Shown: positions 7,004-14,592 of the stretch, piece by piece
How positions within the stretch are numbered: the stretch's first letter is position 1
How the letters are laid out: the number at the start of each line of letters is the position of its first letter
Assembly (NCBI GenBank): GCA_021816565.1
Contig: JAKAXN010000017.1
Coordinates: 1-25,223 of the forward strand
DNA: 25,223 nucleotides
Source of the DNA: Actinomycetes bacterium
GTDB taxonomy: Bacteria; Actinomycetota; Acidimicrobiia; Acidimicrobiales; Palsa-688
Direction of reading: 5' to 3'
Position numbers and translations under genes: made by a program
Notes under the pieces: generated by a model
Told to the model about the DNA's origin: nothing
The model's input: only the letters and a program-made list of their open reading frames with translations
Database searches by the model: none

Positions 7004-7969
7004 TTGCGCGCTGCCATCTACACCACGACCGGCGAGGCCCGGCAGGTCCTGCGGGTCGAGGAGGTGGACCGCCCCGAGCCGGGACCGGGGGAGGTCCGGG
7101 TGCGGGTCTCGCTGTCGGGGGTCAACCCGACGGACGTCAAGACCCGGGCCGGCCTCACCCCCCGCTCCATCGACGGGTTCCAGGTCCCCCACCAGGACGG
7201 GGCCGGCACCATCGACGCCGTGGGCGCCGGGGTCCCGGCCGGCCGGGTGGGCGAGCGGGTGTGGCTGTGGATGGCCGCCGTGGGCAAGTGGGGCACCGCC
7301 GCCGAGTGGTGCGTCGTGCCTTCCGAGCAGGCCGTGCGCCTCCCTGACGGGGCCGCCGACGGCCTCGGTGCCTGCCTCGGCGTTCCGGCCATGACCGCCC
7401 ACCGGTGCCTGTTCGCCGACGGGCCGCTCGACGGGGCCGCGGTCCTGGTGGCCGGCGGCGCCGGGGCCGTGGGCCACTTCGCCATCCAGCTGGCCCGGCG
7501 GGCCGGTGCCCGGGTCGCCACCACCGTGAGCAGCCCCGAGAAGGCGGAGCTGGCGGCCGCCGCCGGAGCCGACCTGGTGGTCAACTACCGCGAGCCGGAC
7601 GCGCTCAGCCGCCTGCGGGACTTCGCCCCGGTCGTGGACCGCATCGTGGAGGTCAACCTGGAGGCCAACCTGGACCTGGACCTGGGCCTGGCCGGCCCCT
7701 CGACGGTGGTGGTCACCTACGCGGCCACGCCGCAGGACCCGCAGCTGCCGGTCCGGCGGTGCATGTCGGCCAACGTGACCCTGCGCTTCGTCCTCCTCTG
7801 CGGCGTGCCCAGGGCGGACCTGCTGCGCGCCGCCGACGACGTCACCGCGGCGGTGGCGGCGGGGGACCTGACGGAGCTGCCGCTGACGTTGTTCCCGCTG
7901 CGCGACGTGGTCGGCGCCCAGGAGGCGGTGGAATCCGGGCGGGTGGGCAAGGTCGTGGTGGAGCCGTGA
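7004..7969 (+). CDS. Zinc-independent MDR-family NAD(P)H:quinone oxidoreductase
   Basis: A 321-residue medium-chain dehydrogenase/reductase. The N-terminal GroES-like domain (1-125) has the family signatures PGPGEVRVRVSLSGVNPTDV and PHQDGAGTIDAVGAGV. The catalytic-zinc His/Cys ligands and the structural-zinc Cys cluster of alcohol dehydrogenases are absent, as in quinone oxidoreductases. The Rossmann domain carries VLVAGGAGAVGHFAIQLARR, the NADPH-binding AxxGxxG stretch. The C-terminus LRDVVGAQEAVESGRVGKVVV is typical. Translation starts at TTG 7004, with AAAGGA eight bases upstream, so the rare start is well supported. The exact substrate (quinone or other enone) cannot be told from sequence. 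Confidence 0.9.
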   Translation: MRAAIYTTTGEARQVLRVEEVDRPEPGPGEVRVRVSLSGVNPTDVKTRAGLTPRSIDGFQVPHQDGAGTIDAVGAGVPAGRVGERVWLWMAAVGKWGTAAEWCVVPSEQAVRLPDGAADGLGACLGVPAMTAHRCLFADGPLDGAAVLVAGGAGAVGHFAIQLARRAGARVATTVSSPEKAELAAAAGADLVVNYREPDALSRLRDFAPVVDRIVEVNLEANLDLDLGLAGPSTVVVTYAATPQDPQLPVRRCMSANVTLRFVLLCGVPRADLLRAADDVTAAVAAGDLTELPLTLFPLRDVVGAQEAVESGRVGKVVVEP

Positions 7970-8003
7970 ACCGGCCGACCGACCGGTAAACATGTCGTCG
8001 CGG

Positions 8004-9296
8004 CTACCAGCCGAGGCTGGCCGGCACCAGGTACAGGCCGAAGCCCATGACCACCAGGCACAGGCCGGTGGCGATCCAGCGGTACCAGCCCCGCATGCGG
8101 TAGGCCTCGGGGAGGGCTCGGGCCTCGAGCAGCAGGAGGAAGCCCAGGACGATCGGCAGGAGGAGGGCGTTCATCACCTCTGCGTCGACGGCCAGGCCGA
8201 CCAGATCGACGCTGGCCAGCACCAGCACCGCCCCGGCGACGTGGGCCACCGAGTAGGTCAGGTAGAACGGTGCGTTGCGGCGGTTGAGCCCGTCGTTGAG
8301 GCTGTGGCGCCACCCGAAGACCTCCGACAGCCCCCACGCCCCGGCCAGCGACACCACCAGGGCGGCGACCAGGGCGGCGCCCAGCACCCCGGCCCCGACC
8401 AGGGCGTCGGCCGGGCCGGAACCGAGGGCGGGGGTCAGCGAGGCGGCGATCTGGCCGACCGTCTCCAGAGCGGCGCCGCGCCGGGCGCCGAAGGCGGTGG
8501 CCGCCAGGGCGACCACCACCGCGATCATGATGGCCTGGCTGACCACGCTGCCCACTGCGGTGTCGCGCCGCTCCTGGCGCAGCTGGTCGGCGGTGATGCC
8601 CTTGTCGATCACCGCGCCCTGCTGGTAGAAGACCATCCACGGCATGATGACCGCCCCGATGTTGGCGGCCACCAGGCGGGTGTAGGAGCCACGGCCGAAC
8701 GGTGCCGAGCCCAGCCCGTGGAGCAGCTGGTGCCCGGAGGGGTGGGCCAGGACCATGGCCGGGATGAACGCCAGCTCGGCCAGGCCGACCACGATGCCTA
8801 CCCGCTCCACCCGGCTGTAGCCCCGCAGGAACGCCACCCCGACCAGGGCTGCGGTGGCCACCGGTACGGTCACCCACTTCGAGACACCGAACAGCTGCCC
8901 CACCCCGGCCACCCCGGCGAACTCCGTGAGCAGGGCGCCCACCGCCGAGAGAAGCAGCGTGGCCGCCGAAAGGTAGGCCCAGGCCGGACCGAAGCGCTCC
9001 CGGATCAGCTCGCCGTGGCCCCGGCCGGTGACCACGCCCAGCCGGACCGTGATCTCCTGGGCCATGTAGAGGATGGGGATGAGCACCACCTGGGGCAGGA
9101 CCATGGCGTAGCCCCAGCGGGCCCCCGACTGGGCCGCGGTGATCAGGCTGCCGGCGTCTGTGTCGGCCAGCATCACGATGAGACCGGGGCCCCACACGGC
9201 CAGCAGGCCGGGCCGGCGGGCGGTCAGGGCCCGGCGGGTCGTGGTGCGCTCGGCGACTACGGCGGCATCGGTGCCCGGGGCGGCGGTCGTGGTCAC
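8004..9296 (-). CDS. Nramp-family divalent metal transporter with variant metal-site motifs
   Basis: A 430-residue inner-membrane protein with about eleven helices and clear Nramp architecture (GPGLIVMLADTDAGS in TM1, ANIGAVIMPWMVFYQQ in TM6). Canonical Nramp proteins have DPGN in TM1 and MPH in TM6. Here these read Asp47-Ala-Gly-Ser50 and Met218-Pro-Trp220, so the Asn ligand and the His are replaced while Asp47 and Met218 remain. The protein therefore belongs to a divergent Nramp branch and its metal (Mn, Fe or Mg) cannot be assigned confidently. The start is GTG 9296, 8 nt after a -10 element and lacking a ribosome site, consistent with a leaderless mRNA. A DtxR-like palindrome lies in the promoter, supporting metal regulation. 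Confidence 0.88.
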   Translation of the reverse strand: MTTTAAPGTDAAVVAERTTTRRALTARRPGLLAVWGPGLIVMLADTDAGSLITAAQSGARWGYAMVLPQVVLIPILYMAQEITVRLGVVTGRGHGELIRERFGPAWAYLSAATLLLSAVGALLTEFAGVAGVGQLFGVSKWVTVPVATAALVGVAFLRGYSRVERVGIVVGLAELAFIPAMVLAHPSGHQLLHGLGSAPFGRGSYTRLVAANIGAVIMPWMVFYQQGAVIDKGITADQLRQERRDTAVGSVVSQAIMIAVVVALAATAFGARRGAALETVGQIAASLTPALGSGPADALVGAGVLGAALVAALVVSLAGAWGLSEVFGWRHSLNDGLNRRNAPFYLTYSVAHVAGAVLVLASVDLVGLAVDAEVMNALLLPIVLGFLLLLEARALPEAYRMRGWYRWIATGLCLVVMGFGLYLVPASLGW

Positions 9297-9304
9297 GACA
9301 ACCG

Positions 9305-9334
9305 AAGTTAGGTGTGCCTAACTCTTTTTGTCAA
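9305..9334 (-). promoter_or_regulatory. Promoter of the Nramp gene, probably leaderless
   Basis: On the minus strand a perfect -35 TTGACA (9334-9329) is followed after 18 bp by TAACTT (9310-9305), which fits the actinobacterial TANNNT -10. The GTG start codon lies 8 nt further on, about where transcription should begin, so the transcript is predicted to have little or no 5' leader. No Shine-Dalgarno sequence is present. Confidence 0.65.
9306..9323. promoter_or_regulatory. DtxR/MntR-like operator in the Nramp promoter
   Basis: A perfect inverted repeat, AGTTAGG-TGTG-CCTAACT, fills the spacer between the -35 and -10 and overlaps the -10. Half-sites TTAGG/CCTAA are those of DtxR/IdeR-family boxes, but the gap is 4 bp rather than the 9 bp of the 19-bp IdeR box. 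A manganese- or iron-responsive DtxR-family repressor is the likeliest ligand (inference). Confidence 0.62.
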
Positions 9335-9339
9335 GCTTG

Positions 9340-9720
9340 CTAAACACCGGCGAGGAGGCCGAGGAGCCAGGCGGGCGGCCGGACCTCCCCGCCGGCAGAG
9401 CGCACCCTCCCGGCCAGGGCCCGGTCGGCGGTCACCACCGCTACGGGCTGATCGCCGGCTGCATCGCCCGTGGCGGCCACCACCGCGTCGTCGCCCGAGC
9501 CCGCCGCCCGGACCACCGCCACCCCGGGCACCGGTGCCGGGTCGGCGGCCCGGGCCCGGCCCTCGAGCACCACGGTGACGGGCAGATCCGGGCCGATCAG
9601 TCGGCCGGCGGCGACCGCGTCGCCCAGCTGGGCGATCAGCCGGGCCGCCGCCCCAGGCCGGTCCCGCCACCACCCGTCGGGCCGGGAGCCGACCACATTG
9701 GCCGCATCGACTATCAGCAC
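9340..9720 (-). CDS. NYN/PIN-like domain protein (YacP-type, putative RNase)
   Basis: A 126-residue protein beginning MLIVDAANVVGSRPDGWWRDR, the hallmark N-terminus of NYN (PIN-like) domains, with the first acidic metal ligand at Asp5 and Asn8. Further acidic positions of the fold are the GSGDDAVVAA segment and Asp in VVTADRALAGRVRSAGG. NYN proteins are metal-dependent nucleases acting on structured RNA, or inactive RNA-binding relatives. The start is GTG 9720. It lies upstream of the Nramp gene on the same strand, but the Nramp gene has its own promoter in the 43-bp gap, so the two need not be co-transcribed. Confidence 0.82.
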   Translation of the reverse strand: MLIVDAANVVGSRPDGWWRDRPGAAARLIAQLGDAVAAGRLIGPDLPVTVVLEGRARAADPAPVPGVAVVRAAGSGDDAVVAATGDAAGDQPVAVVTADRALAGRVRSAGGEVRPPAWLLGLLAGV

Positions 9721-9809
9721 CCGGCCAGTCTGCGCCGGCCGGGCCGGACCCGGGGACCGGGGCTACGCTGGTGGGTTAACAGCGATAGCAAGCTCGGGGG
9801 GTTGAATCC

Positions 9810-11294
9810 GTGGCCGAACACCTGGACGTCGTCATCGTCGGAGCCGGACTGTCCGGGGTGGGGGCCGCCTACCGGCTGCAGACCATGTGCCCCGACCGGT
9901 CGTACACCATCCTGGAGGGCCGCCAGTCCATGGGCGGCACCTGGGACCTGTTCCGCTACCCCGGCGTCCGATCGGATTCGGACATGTACACCCTGGGCTA
10001 CCCGTTCCGCCCCTGGGACGACGCCAAGTCCATCGCCGACGGCCCGTCCATCCTGCGCTACATCCGCCGGACCGCGGCCGAGAACGGCATCGACGGGCGG
10101 ATCCGCTACGGCCACCGGGTGGTGGGCGCCTCGTGGTCCTCGGCCGACAACCGCTGGACCCTCGACGTCGAGCGGTCCGGACCGGACGGCGCGGCAGGGT
10201 CCAGCCGCATCACCTGCAACTTTCTCTACCTCTGCTCGGGCTACTACCGCTACGACCGGGGTCACTTCCCGGAGTTCCCGGGCCGGGGGTCCTTCACCGG
10301 GGCGCTGGTCCATCCCCAGCACTGGCCCGAGGATCTGGACTACTCGGGGAAGAAGGTGGTGATCATCGGCAGCGGGGCCACCGCCGTCACCCTGGGGCCG
10401 GCCATGGCATCCGACGCCGCCTCCGTCACCATCCTCCAACGCACCCCCACCTGGATCGTCTCCGCCCCCTCAGTGGACCCGATGGCCGAGAAGGTCAAGC
10501 GGCGGCTGCCCCCGCGGATGGCCCACGGGGCGCTGCGCTGGAAGAACGTGGCCCGCGGCACCGCCTTCTACCAGCTGTGCCAGCGCCGCCCGGAGGTCGC
10601 CAAGCGGATGATCCTCAAGCAGGCCGCCGCGGCCCTGCCCGAGGACTTCGACCTCGGCACCCATCTGACCCCCACCTACCGGCCGTGGGATCAGCGCATG
10701 TGCCTGGTACCCGACGGCGACTTCTTCGAGGCGCTGAAAGCCGGGACCATGTCGCTCGTCACCGATCACATCGAGACCTTCACCCCGGACGGGATCCAGC
10801 TGGCCTCCGGCCGCCACATCGAGGCCGACGTCATCGTCTCGGCCACCGGTTTGGAGCTGGTGACCTGTGGGGGCATCAACCTGTCCGTCGACGGTGAGGC
10901 CGTGGACCCCGCCGACCGGTTCGTCTACCGGGGGTTCATGCTGAGCGGCGTCCCCAACCTGGCCTTCTGCTTCGGTTACACCAACGCCTCGTGGACCCTC
11001 CGCTCGGACCTCACCTCGAGGGCGGTCTGCCGGCTCCTGCGCCGCATGCGTCGGCGGGGCGCGCTCCGGGTGGTGCCCCGCCCGTCGGCGGAGGGGATGG
11101 AGGCCCAGCCGTTCCTGCCCCTCACGTCGGGTTACGTGACCCGCGCCACCTCCGTCCTGCCCAAGCAGGGTCCGGTGGCGCCGTGGCGGATCCGCCAGAA
11201 CTACGTGCTCGACCTGCTCGACGCCACCTTCGGTGACCGGGGCCAGTGCCTCGACATGTCCTCCGCCCCCGTCGGGGCGTCCGCCGGTCGCTGA
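9810..11294 (+). CDS. ethA: EthA-like flavin-dependent Baeyer-Villiger monooxygenase
   Basis: A 494-residue FAD/NADPH monooxygenase closely resembling mycobacterial EthA along most of its length. The FAD-binding GAGLSG is at residues 11-16. MGGTWDLFRYPGVRSDSDMY follows, then the Baeyer-Villiger fingerprint FxGxxxHxxxWP at 162-173 (FTGALVHPQHWP). The NADPH-binding GSGATA is at 187-192, and the late motifs WDQRMCLVPDGDFF and YTNASWTL are also shared with EthA. Such enzymes insert oxygen beside ketones or oxidise thioether/thioamide sulfur; EthA activates ethionamide. The start is GTG 9810 behind a run of six G. There is no EthR-type TetR gene beside it, unlike in mycobacteria. An MFS exporter follows 110 bp downstream on the same strand. 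Confidence 0.94.
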   Translation: MAEHLDVVIVGAGLSGVGAAYRLQTMCPDRSYTILEGRQSMGGTWDLFRYPGVRSDSDMYTLGYPFRPWDDAKSIADGPSILRYIRRTAAENGIDGRIRYGHRVVGASWSSADNRWTLDVERSGPDGAAGSSRITCNFLYLCSGYYRYDRGHFPEFPGRGSFTGALVHPQHWPEDLDYSGKKVVIIGSGATAVTLGPAMASDAASVTILQRTPTWIVSAPSVDPMAEKVKRRLPPRMAHGALRWKNVARGTAFYQLCQRRPEVAKRMILKQAAAALPEDFDLGTHLTPTYRPWDQRMCLVPDGDFFEALKAGTMSLVTDHIETFTPDGIQLASGRHIEADVIVSATGLELVTCGGINLSVDGEAVDPADRFVYRGFMLSGVPNLAFCFGYTNASWTLRSDLTSRAVCRLLRRMRRRGALRVVPRPSAEGMEAQPFLPLTSGYVTRATSVLPKQGPVAPWRIRQNYVLDLLDATFGDRGQCLDMSSAPVGASAGR

Positions 11295-11342
11295 CCCTCC
11301 AGCAGTTCGACGCCCTCGGGGACTGGCACCCGGAGAGCTGAC

Positions 11343-11361
11343 GCCGGGTCGAGCACCCGGC
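11343..11361 (+). terminator. Hairpin after the ethA-like gene
   Basis: A perfect 7-bp stem GCCGGGT/ACCCGGC with a 5-nt loop lies 49 bp after the monooxygenase stop and 44 bp before the MFS start. No T-run follows. It may be a weak terminator or an attenuating element between the two genes. Confidence 0.35.
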
Positions 11362-11404
11362 AGTCGCACCGCCCGAGCACGGCCTTCGGGAGATCGCCGG
11401 TAGC

Positions 11405-12703
11405 GTGCTGCGAGCCATGCCGTCGCGGTCGGGAATCGTCGCTGCCATCCGACCTCCATGGGTGGACCGCAACGTGGCCATCGTCCTGACCGCCCGGGGG
11501 TTCATGAGCGCCGGACGGGCCGTGGCCGGCGTGGTCACCGCCTTGTACCTGGCGGCGGAGGGCTTTTCCGCGGTGGAGCTGGGCCTGCTGTTCCTGGGCG
11601 TGACGCTGGCCTCGGCGGTCATGACCACCTTCATCGGACTGGCCTCCGACGCCCTGGGTCGCCGCCCGTTCCTGGTGGCCCTGCCCCTGATGGCCGCCCT
11701 GGCCGCGGTGGTGTTCGCCACCGACCGGGCCCCGGTCATGCTGTTCGTCTTCGCCGCCCTGGGCAGCTTCGGGCGCGGGGCCGGGGCCGGCGCCGGCAAC
11801 GTGGGCCCCTACCAGCCCGCTGAGAGCGCGTTCGTGGCCGAGACCGTGGGGGCCCGGCACCGCACCGACGCGTTCGGGCGGCTGTCGTTCGTCGCCTCCC
11901 TGGGCGCCCTGGCCGGGGGCCTGATGGCCGGGCTGGCCCACGGCGGGGCGCACGGCGCGGGAGCCACCGCCGCCTACCGACCGGCGTTCCTGGCCGCCGC
12001 CGGCTGCGCGGCGGTGGCCGGGCTGCTGGCCCTGGGGCTGAGGGAACCGCCCCGGACCCGGCAGGCCGGGACCCGCCGCATCCGGCTGGTGCTGCCCCGC
12101 CGGTCGTGGGACGTCCTGTGGCGGTTCTGGATCACCAACGGGATCAACGGGATGGCCATCGGACTGCTGGGACCGTTCATCAGCTACTGGTTCCACCGCC
12201 GGTTCGGTGCCAGCCCGGGCCAGATAGGGATCCTCTTCGCCGTGATCAACGTGGCCACCCTGGTGTCGGCCCTCACCGCGGCCGGAGTGGGCCGCCGGTT
12301 CGGGACAGTCAGGGCCATCGTGGCGATACGCCTGCTGCAGGGGGCGCTGCTGATCCCCATGGCGCTGGCCCCGTCGTTCATCGTGGCCGGTGGGGTGTAC
12401 CTGCTGCGCATGCTGGTGCAGCGCCTGGGTCTGCCGCTGCGCCAGTCGTTCACCCAGTCGGTGGCCGACCCGGCGGAGCGGGCCAGCGTGGCTTCGCTTT
12501 CCAACCTCCCGGCCCAGGGCACGCAGGCCGGGTCGCAGGTGATAGCCGGCTATCTCTTCGACGAGGTGGCGCTGGCCGCCCCGCTCCTCCTGGCCGGCGC
12601 TCTCCAGGTGGTCAACGCCCTGGCCTACGGGGCCCTGTTCGGGGGCATGGACTCACCGGAGCGGGCCGCTCCCGAGCCCGCCCCCTCCGGCCCACCGGCC
12701 TGA
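11405..12703 (+). CDS. MFS transporter, putative exporter
   Basis: A 432-residue major facilitator superfamily protein with twelve predicted helices. The loop 2-3 motif A is present as GLASDALGRRPF (G-x-x-x-D-x-x-G-R-R). A second relaxed copy follows TM8 (AAGVGRRFGTVRA). The central loop between the two six-helix halves holds the Arg-rich stretch TRQAGTRRIRLVLPRRSWD. The GTG at 11405 has GGAGA ten bases upstream; the ATG at 11417 is the alternative. The C-terminal tail is short and Pro-rich (APEPAPSGPPA). The substrate is unknown. It follows the EthA-like enzyme on the same strand, so export of an oxidised product is possible but unproven. A strong hairpin terminator overlaps its stop. Confidence 0.87.
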   Translation: MLRAMPSRSGIVAAIRPPWVDRNVAIVLTARGFMSAGRAVAGVVTALYLAAEGFSAVELGLLFLGVTLASAVMTTFIGLASDALGRRPFLVALPLMAALAAVVFATDRAPVMLFVFAALGSFGRGAGAGAGNVGPYQPAESAFVAETVGARHRTDAFGRLSFVASLGALAGGLMAGLAHGGAHGAGATAAYRPAFLAAAGCAAVAGLLALGLREPPRTRQAGTRRIRLVLPRRSWDVLWRFWITNGINGMAIGLLGPFISYWFHRRFGASPGQIGILFAVINVATLVSALTAAGVGRRFGTVRAIVAIRLLQGALLIPMALAPSFIVAGGVYLLRMLVQRLGLPLRQSFTQSVADPAERASVASLSNLPAQGTQAGSQVIAGYLFDEVALAAPLLLAGALQVVNALAYGALFGGMDSPERAAPEPAPSGPPA

Positions 12704-12739
12704 GGCGTCCCGGGGTGGACCCCCGGGAGGCCTCAGGCC
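12697..12739. terminator. Strong bidirectional terminator between convergent genes
   Basis: GGCCTGAGGC-G-TCCCGGGG pairs with CCCCGGGA-G-GCCTCAGGCC across the 5-nt loop TGGAC: 18 pairs and one internal G/G mismatch. It overlaps the MFS stop codon (12701-12703) and ends 10 bp before the stop of the convergent NlpC/P60 gene. No T-run is needed for the pairing to be striking; it probably serves both transcripts. Confidence 0.78.
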
Positions 12740-12749
12740 CGGACCGGCT

Positions 12750-14078
12750 TCAGGGCCGGGTGGCCAGTGGATAGGCCCCCGGCCACATGGCCTCCACCCG
12801 GACGGCGGTGCCGGGCTTGGCGGCGTCGACCATCTGGCCGTTCCCCAGGGATATGCCCACGTGATAGATGCCCGCGGCGGTGCCGTTGCTGGACCAGAAG
12901 ACCAGGTCTCCCGGGGCGGCGGCGGACAGCGGGACGTGGACCCCGTCGTTGAACTGGCTGGACGCCACCCGGGCCAGCGGCACCCCGGCCGCCGCCCAGG
13001 AAGCCTCGGTCAGGCCGGAGCAGTCGTAGCTGCCCGGACCCGACGCCCCCCAGACGTACGGCTTGCCGATCTGGGCCTCGGCGAAGGCCAGCGCCCGGGC
13101 CCCGGGCGAGGGGACCGGGCTGTTGGCCGCGGCCACCGTGACCACGACATTGGATGCGGCCACCGCCACCGACGGGCGGGCTCCGGTCGGGCCGAAGGGA
13201 TAGGCCGCGCCGCCGGCCCCGAACAGCCAGTAGCCCCCGGCCGGGTCGGCGGCCATGCCCCGGAGAGGGGAGGCCGGCGGGGCGCCTCCCAGCGAACCGT
13301 GGAAGGCGGCGTCACCGAAGGCGAAGACCCCCCCATCGGAGCCGACCAGCCAGTAGCCGTGCCCCGAGGGGGAGGCGGCCATGGCCACGACCGGGGCATT
13401 GAGCCGGATACCCCCGGTCGAACCGTGGAACCCGGCATCACCGAAGGCGAAGATCCCCCCGTCGGAGGCCACCAGCCAGTAGCCGGCCCCGCCGGGGGTG
13501 GCGGCCATGCCCACTATCGGGGCGTTGAGCCGGATACCCCCGGTGGAACCGTGGAACCCGGCATCACCGAAGGTGAAGATCCCCCCGTCGCGGGCCACCA
13601 GCCAGTAGCCGCGCCCGTCGGGGGTCGGGGCCATGCCCACTATCGGGGCGTTGAGCCGGATACCCCCGGTGGAACCGTGGAAAGCGGCATCACCGAAGGC
13701 GAACACCCCGCCGTCGGCACCGACCAGCCAGTAGCCGTTGCCGTCCGGAGTGGAGGCGGCGGCCACGATGGGGCTCGATGGGGCGGTGGACAGCTGCCCG
13801 TAGACGGGGGAACCGTTGGGGGAGGTCACGTGGCCGTCGCTGGAGGCCACCCAGATCCGCCCGGTGGCGCTCACCGCGCTCACGAGCGAGATCCGCTCGC
13901 CCCCCACCCGGGCGGGCGGGGCGGCGGAAGTGGTACGGGTGCTGCCGGCTCCGCCGGCGTGCAGGCTGATCAGAAGAGCGCCGGTGAGGGCCGCTCCGGA
14001 AAGGACGTCGGCGACCGGGCGCCGGGATGGGCGGACCGTGACCCGCCCGGACGTGCGAATGGTGTGGTGCTTGCGCAT
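12750..14078 (-). CDS. Secreted NlpC/P60 peptidoglycan hydrolase with 42-residue repeat domain
   Basis: A 442-residue exported protein. The ATG at 14078 is chosen because AGGAGG lies seven bases upstream; a longer frame to 14153 lacks this. After an Arg-rich N-terminus and a hydrophobic segment (VLSGAALTGALLISLHAGG, about 25-43), residues about 104-290 hold four full and one partial copy of a 42-residue repeat (GYWLV..DGG.F.FGDA.FHGS). GYWL begins at 116, 158, 200, 242 and 283. Residues about 325-442 form the NlpC/P60 domain, with catalytic Cys353 (YDCSGL), His406 (YHVGISLGNG) and a likely third polar residue Asp418 (MVDAA), where RipA-type enzymes have Glu. It should cut peptide stems in peptidoglycan outside the membrane; the repeats may bind wall polymer or form a beta-propeller-like scaffold. 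Confidence 0.92.
   Translation of the reverse strand: MRKHHTIRTSGRVTVRPSRRPVADVLSGAALTGALLISLHAGGAGSTRTTSAAPPARVGGERISLVSAVSATGRIWVASSDGHVTSPNGSPVYGQLSTAPSSPIVAAASTPDGNGYWLVGADGGVFAFGDAAFHGSTGGIRLNAPIVGMAPTPDGRGYWLVARDGGIFTFGDAGFHGSTGGIRLNAPIVGMAATPGGAGYWLVASDGGIFAFGDAGFHGSTGGIRLNAPVVAMAASPSGHGYWLVGSDGGVFAFGDAAFHGSLGGAPPASPLRGMAADPAGGYWLFGAGGAAYPFGPTGARPSVAVAASNVVVTVAAANSPVPSPGARALAFAEAQIGKPYVWGASGPGSYDCSGLTEASWAAAGVPLARVASSQFNDGVHVPLSAAAPGDLVFWSSNGTAAGIYHVGISLGNGQMVDAAKPGTAVRVEAMWPGAYPLATRP
13209..13769 (-). repeat. Tandem 126-bp repeats encoding 42-residue units
   Basis: Four full and one degenerate in-frame copies with an exact 126-bp period; the landmark GC(A/G)TCACCGAAGG recurs at 13309, 13435, 13561 and 13687. 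The central copies are nearly identical in DNA, including silent positions, pointing to recent duplication or gene conversion. The copy nearest the catalytic domain is the most diverged. Confidence 0.93.
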
Positions 14079-14592
14079 CTCACGCCTCCTGGAGAAGGCA
14101 GCCCGGGGGCTGCGTCCGGTGTTGGTGGAGTGCGGGCAACCGCCTTGTCGCATGCGGCTCGCGGCCGGGGCCGGACCGGGCCCTGGGGCTCGGGGGCTGC
14201 AGGCCGGGACTTAGACGGTCCGTACGAGGTGCAGACGGTACAACCCTGGGGTTAGGGCAAAGAGCTCCATTCGGCGGGCGGAATCGGGGGAGGGGGAGCA
14301 CCCGCCGATGAAGGTTCTCGGGCCCCCGGCCGGCCCGCTGAAGTGGTCGCGCTGAGAGCAGGGGCCGGTCGCGCCGTGCGTGCCACCACGCGTACACGTA
14401 CCGGGGACGGTGACTAGTCCGGATGCGCACCCCGCAGCCCCGCAGACCGCCCACTGTGATCATTTGGCCTCCGGCCGGTTCCCGCCGTCTCAAGAGAAAC
14501 GCCCGGTGGTCCGACGAAATGCGAAGAGGCAGAGGAACCCATCCCGGGCTCGGCAAGGGGCACCCCGGGAGAATGTCCGAAAGGAGCAGGTC
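14079..14592. promoter_or_regulatory. 514-bp divergent intergenic region
   Basis: This separates the NlpC/P60 gene (minus) from the secreted beta-sandwich gene (plus), and I see no convincing gene in it. It holds the AGGAGG site for the NlpC gene and AAGGAG for the plus-strand gene. AGACGGT occurs twice, 20 bp apart (14213 and 14233). The near-palindrome AACCCTGGGGTT is at about 14242-14253. A plus-strand TCAA (14490-14493) and CCGACGAA (14511-14518) pair loosely resembles FliA/WhiG-type sigma promoters. A hairpin TCCCGGG (14542-14548)/CCCGGGA (14564-14570) lies in the predicted plus-strand leader. No known riboswitch consensus was recognised on either strand. Confidence 0.4.

Noticed and set aside
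7964..8004. ACCGG...CCGGT hairpin between the convergent quinone oxidoreductase and Nramp genes
   Set aside because: The stem is only five pairs with an eight-base loop and no T-run, not distinguishable from GC-rich background.
14079..14592. c-di-AMP (ydaO) or c-di-GMP riboswitch upstream of the NlpC/P60 or secreted-protein gene
   Set aside because: Such switches often precede NlpC/P60 genes in Actinobacteria, but the conserved cores were not found on either strand by eye.
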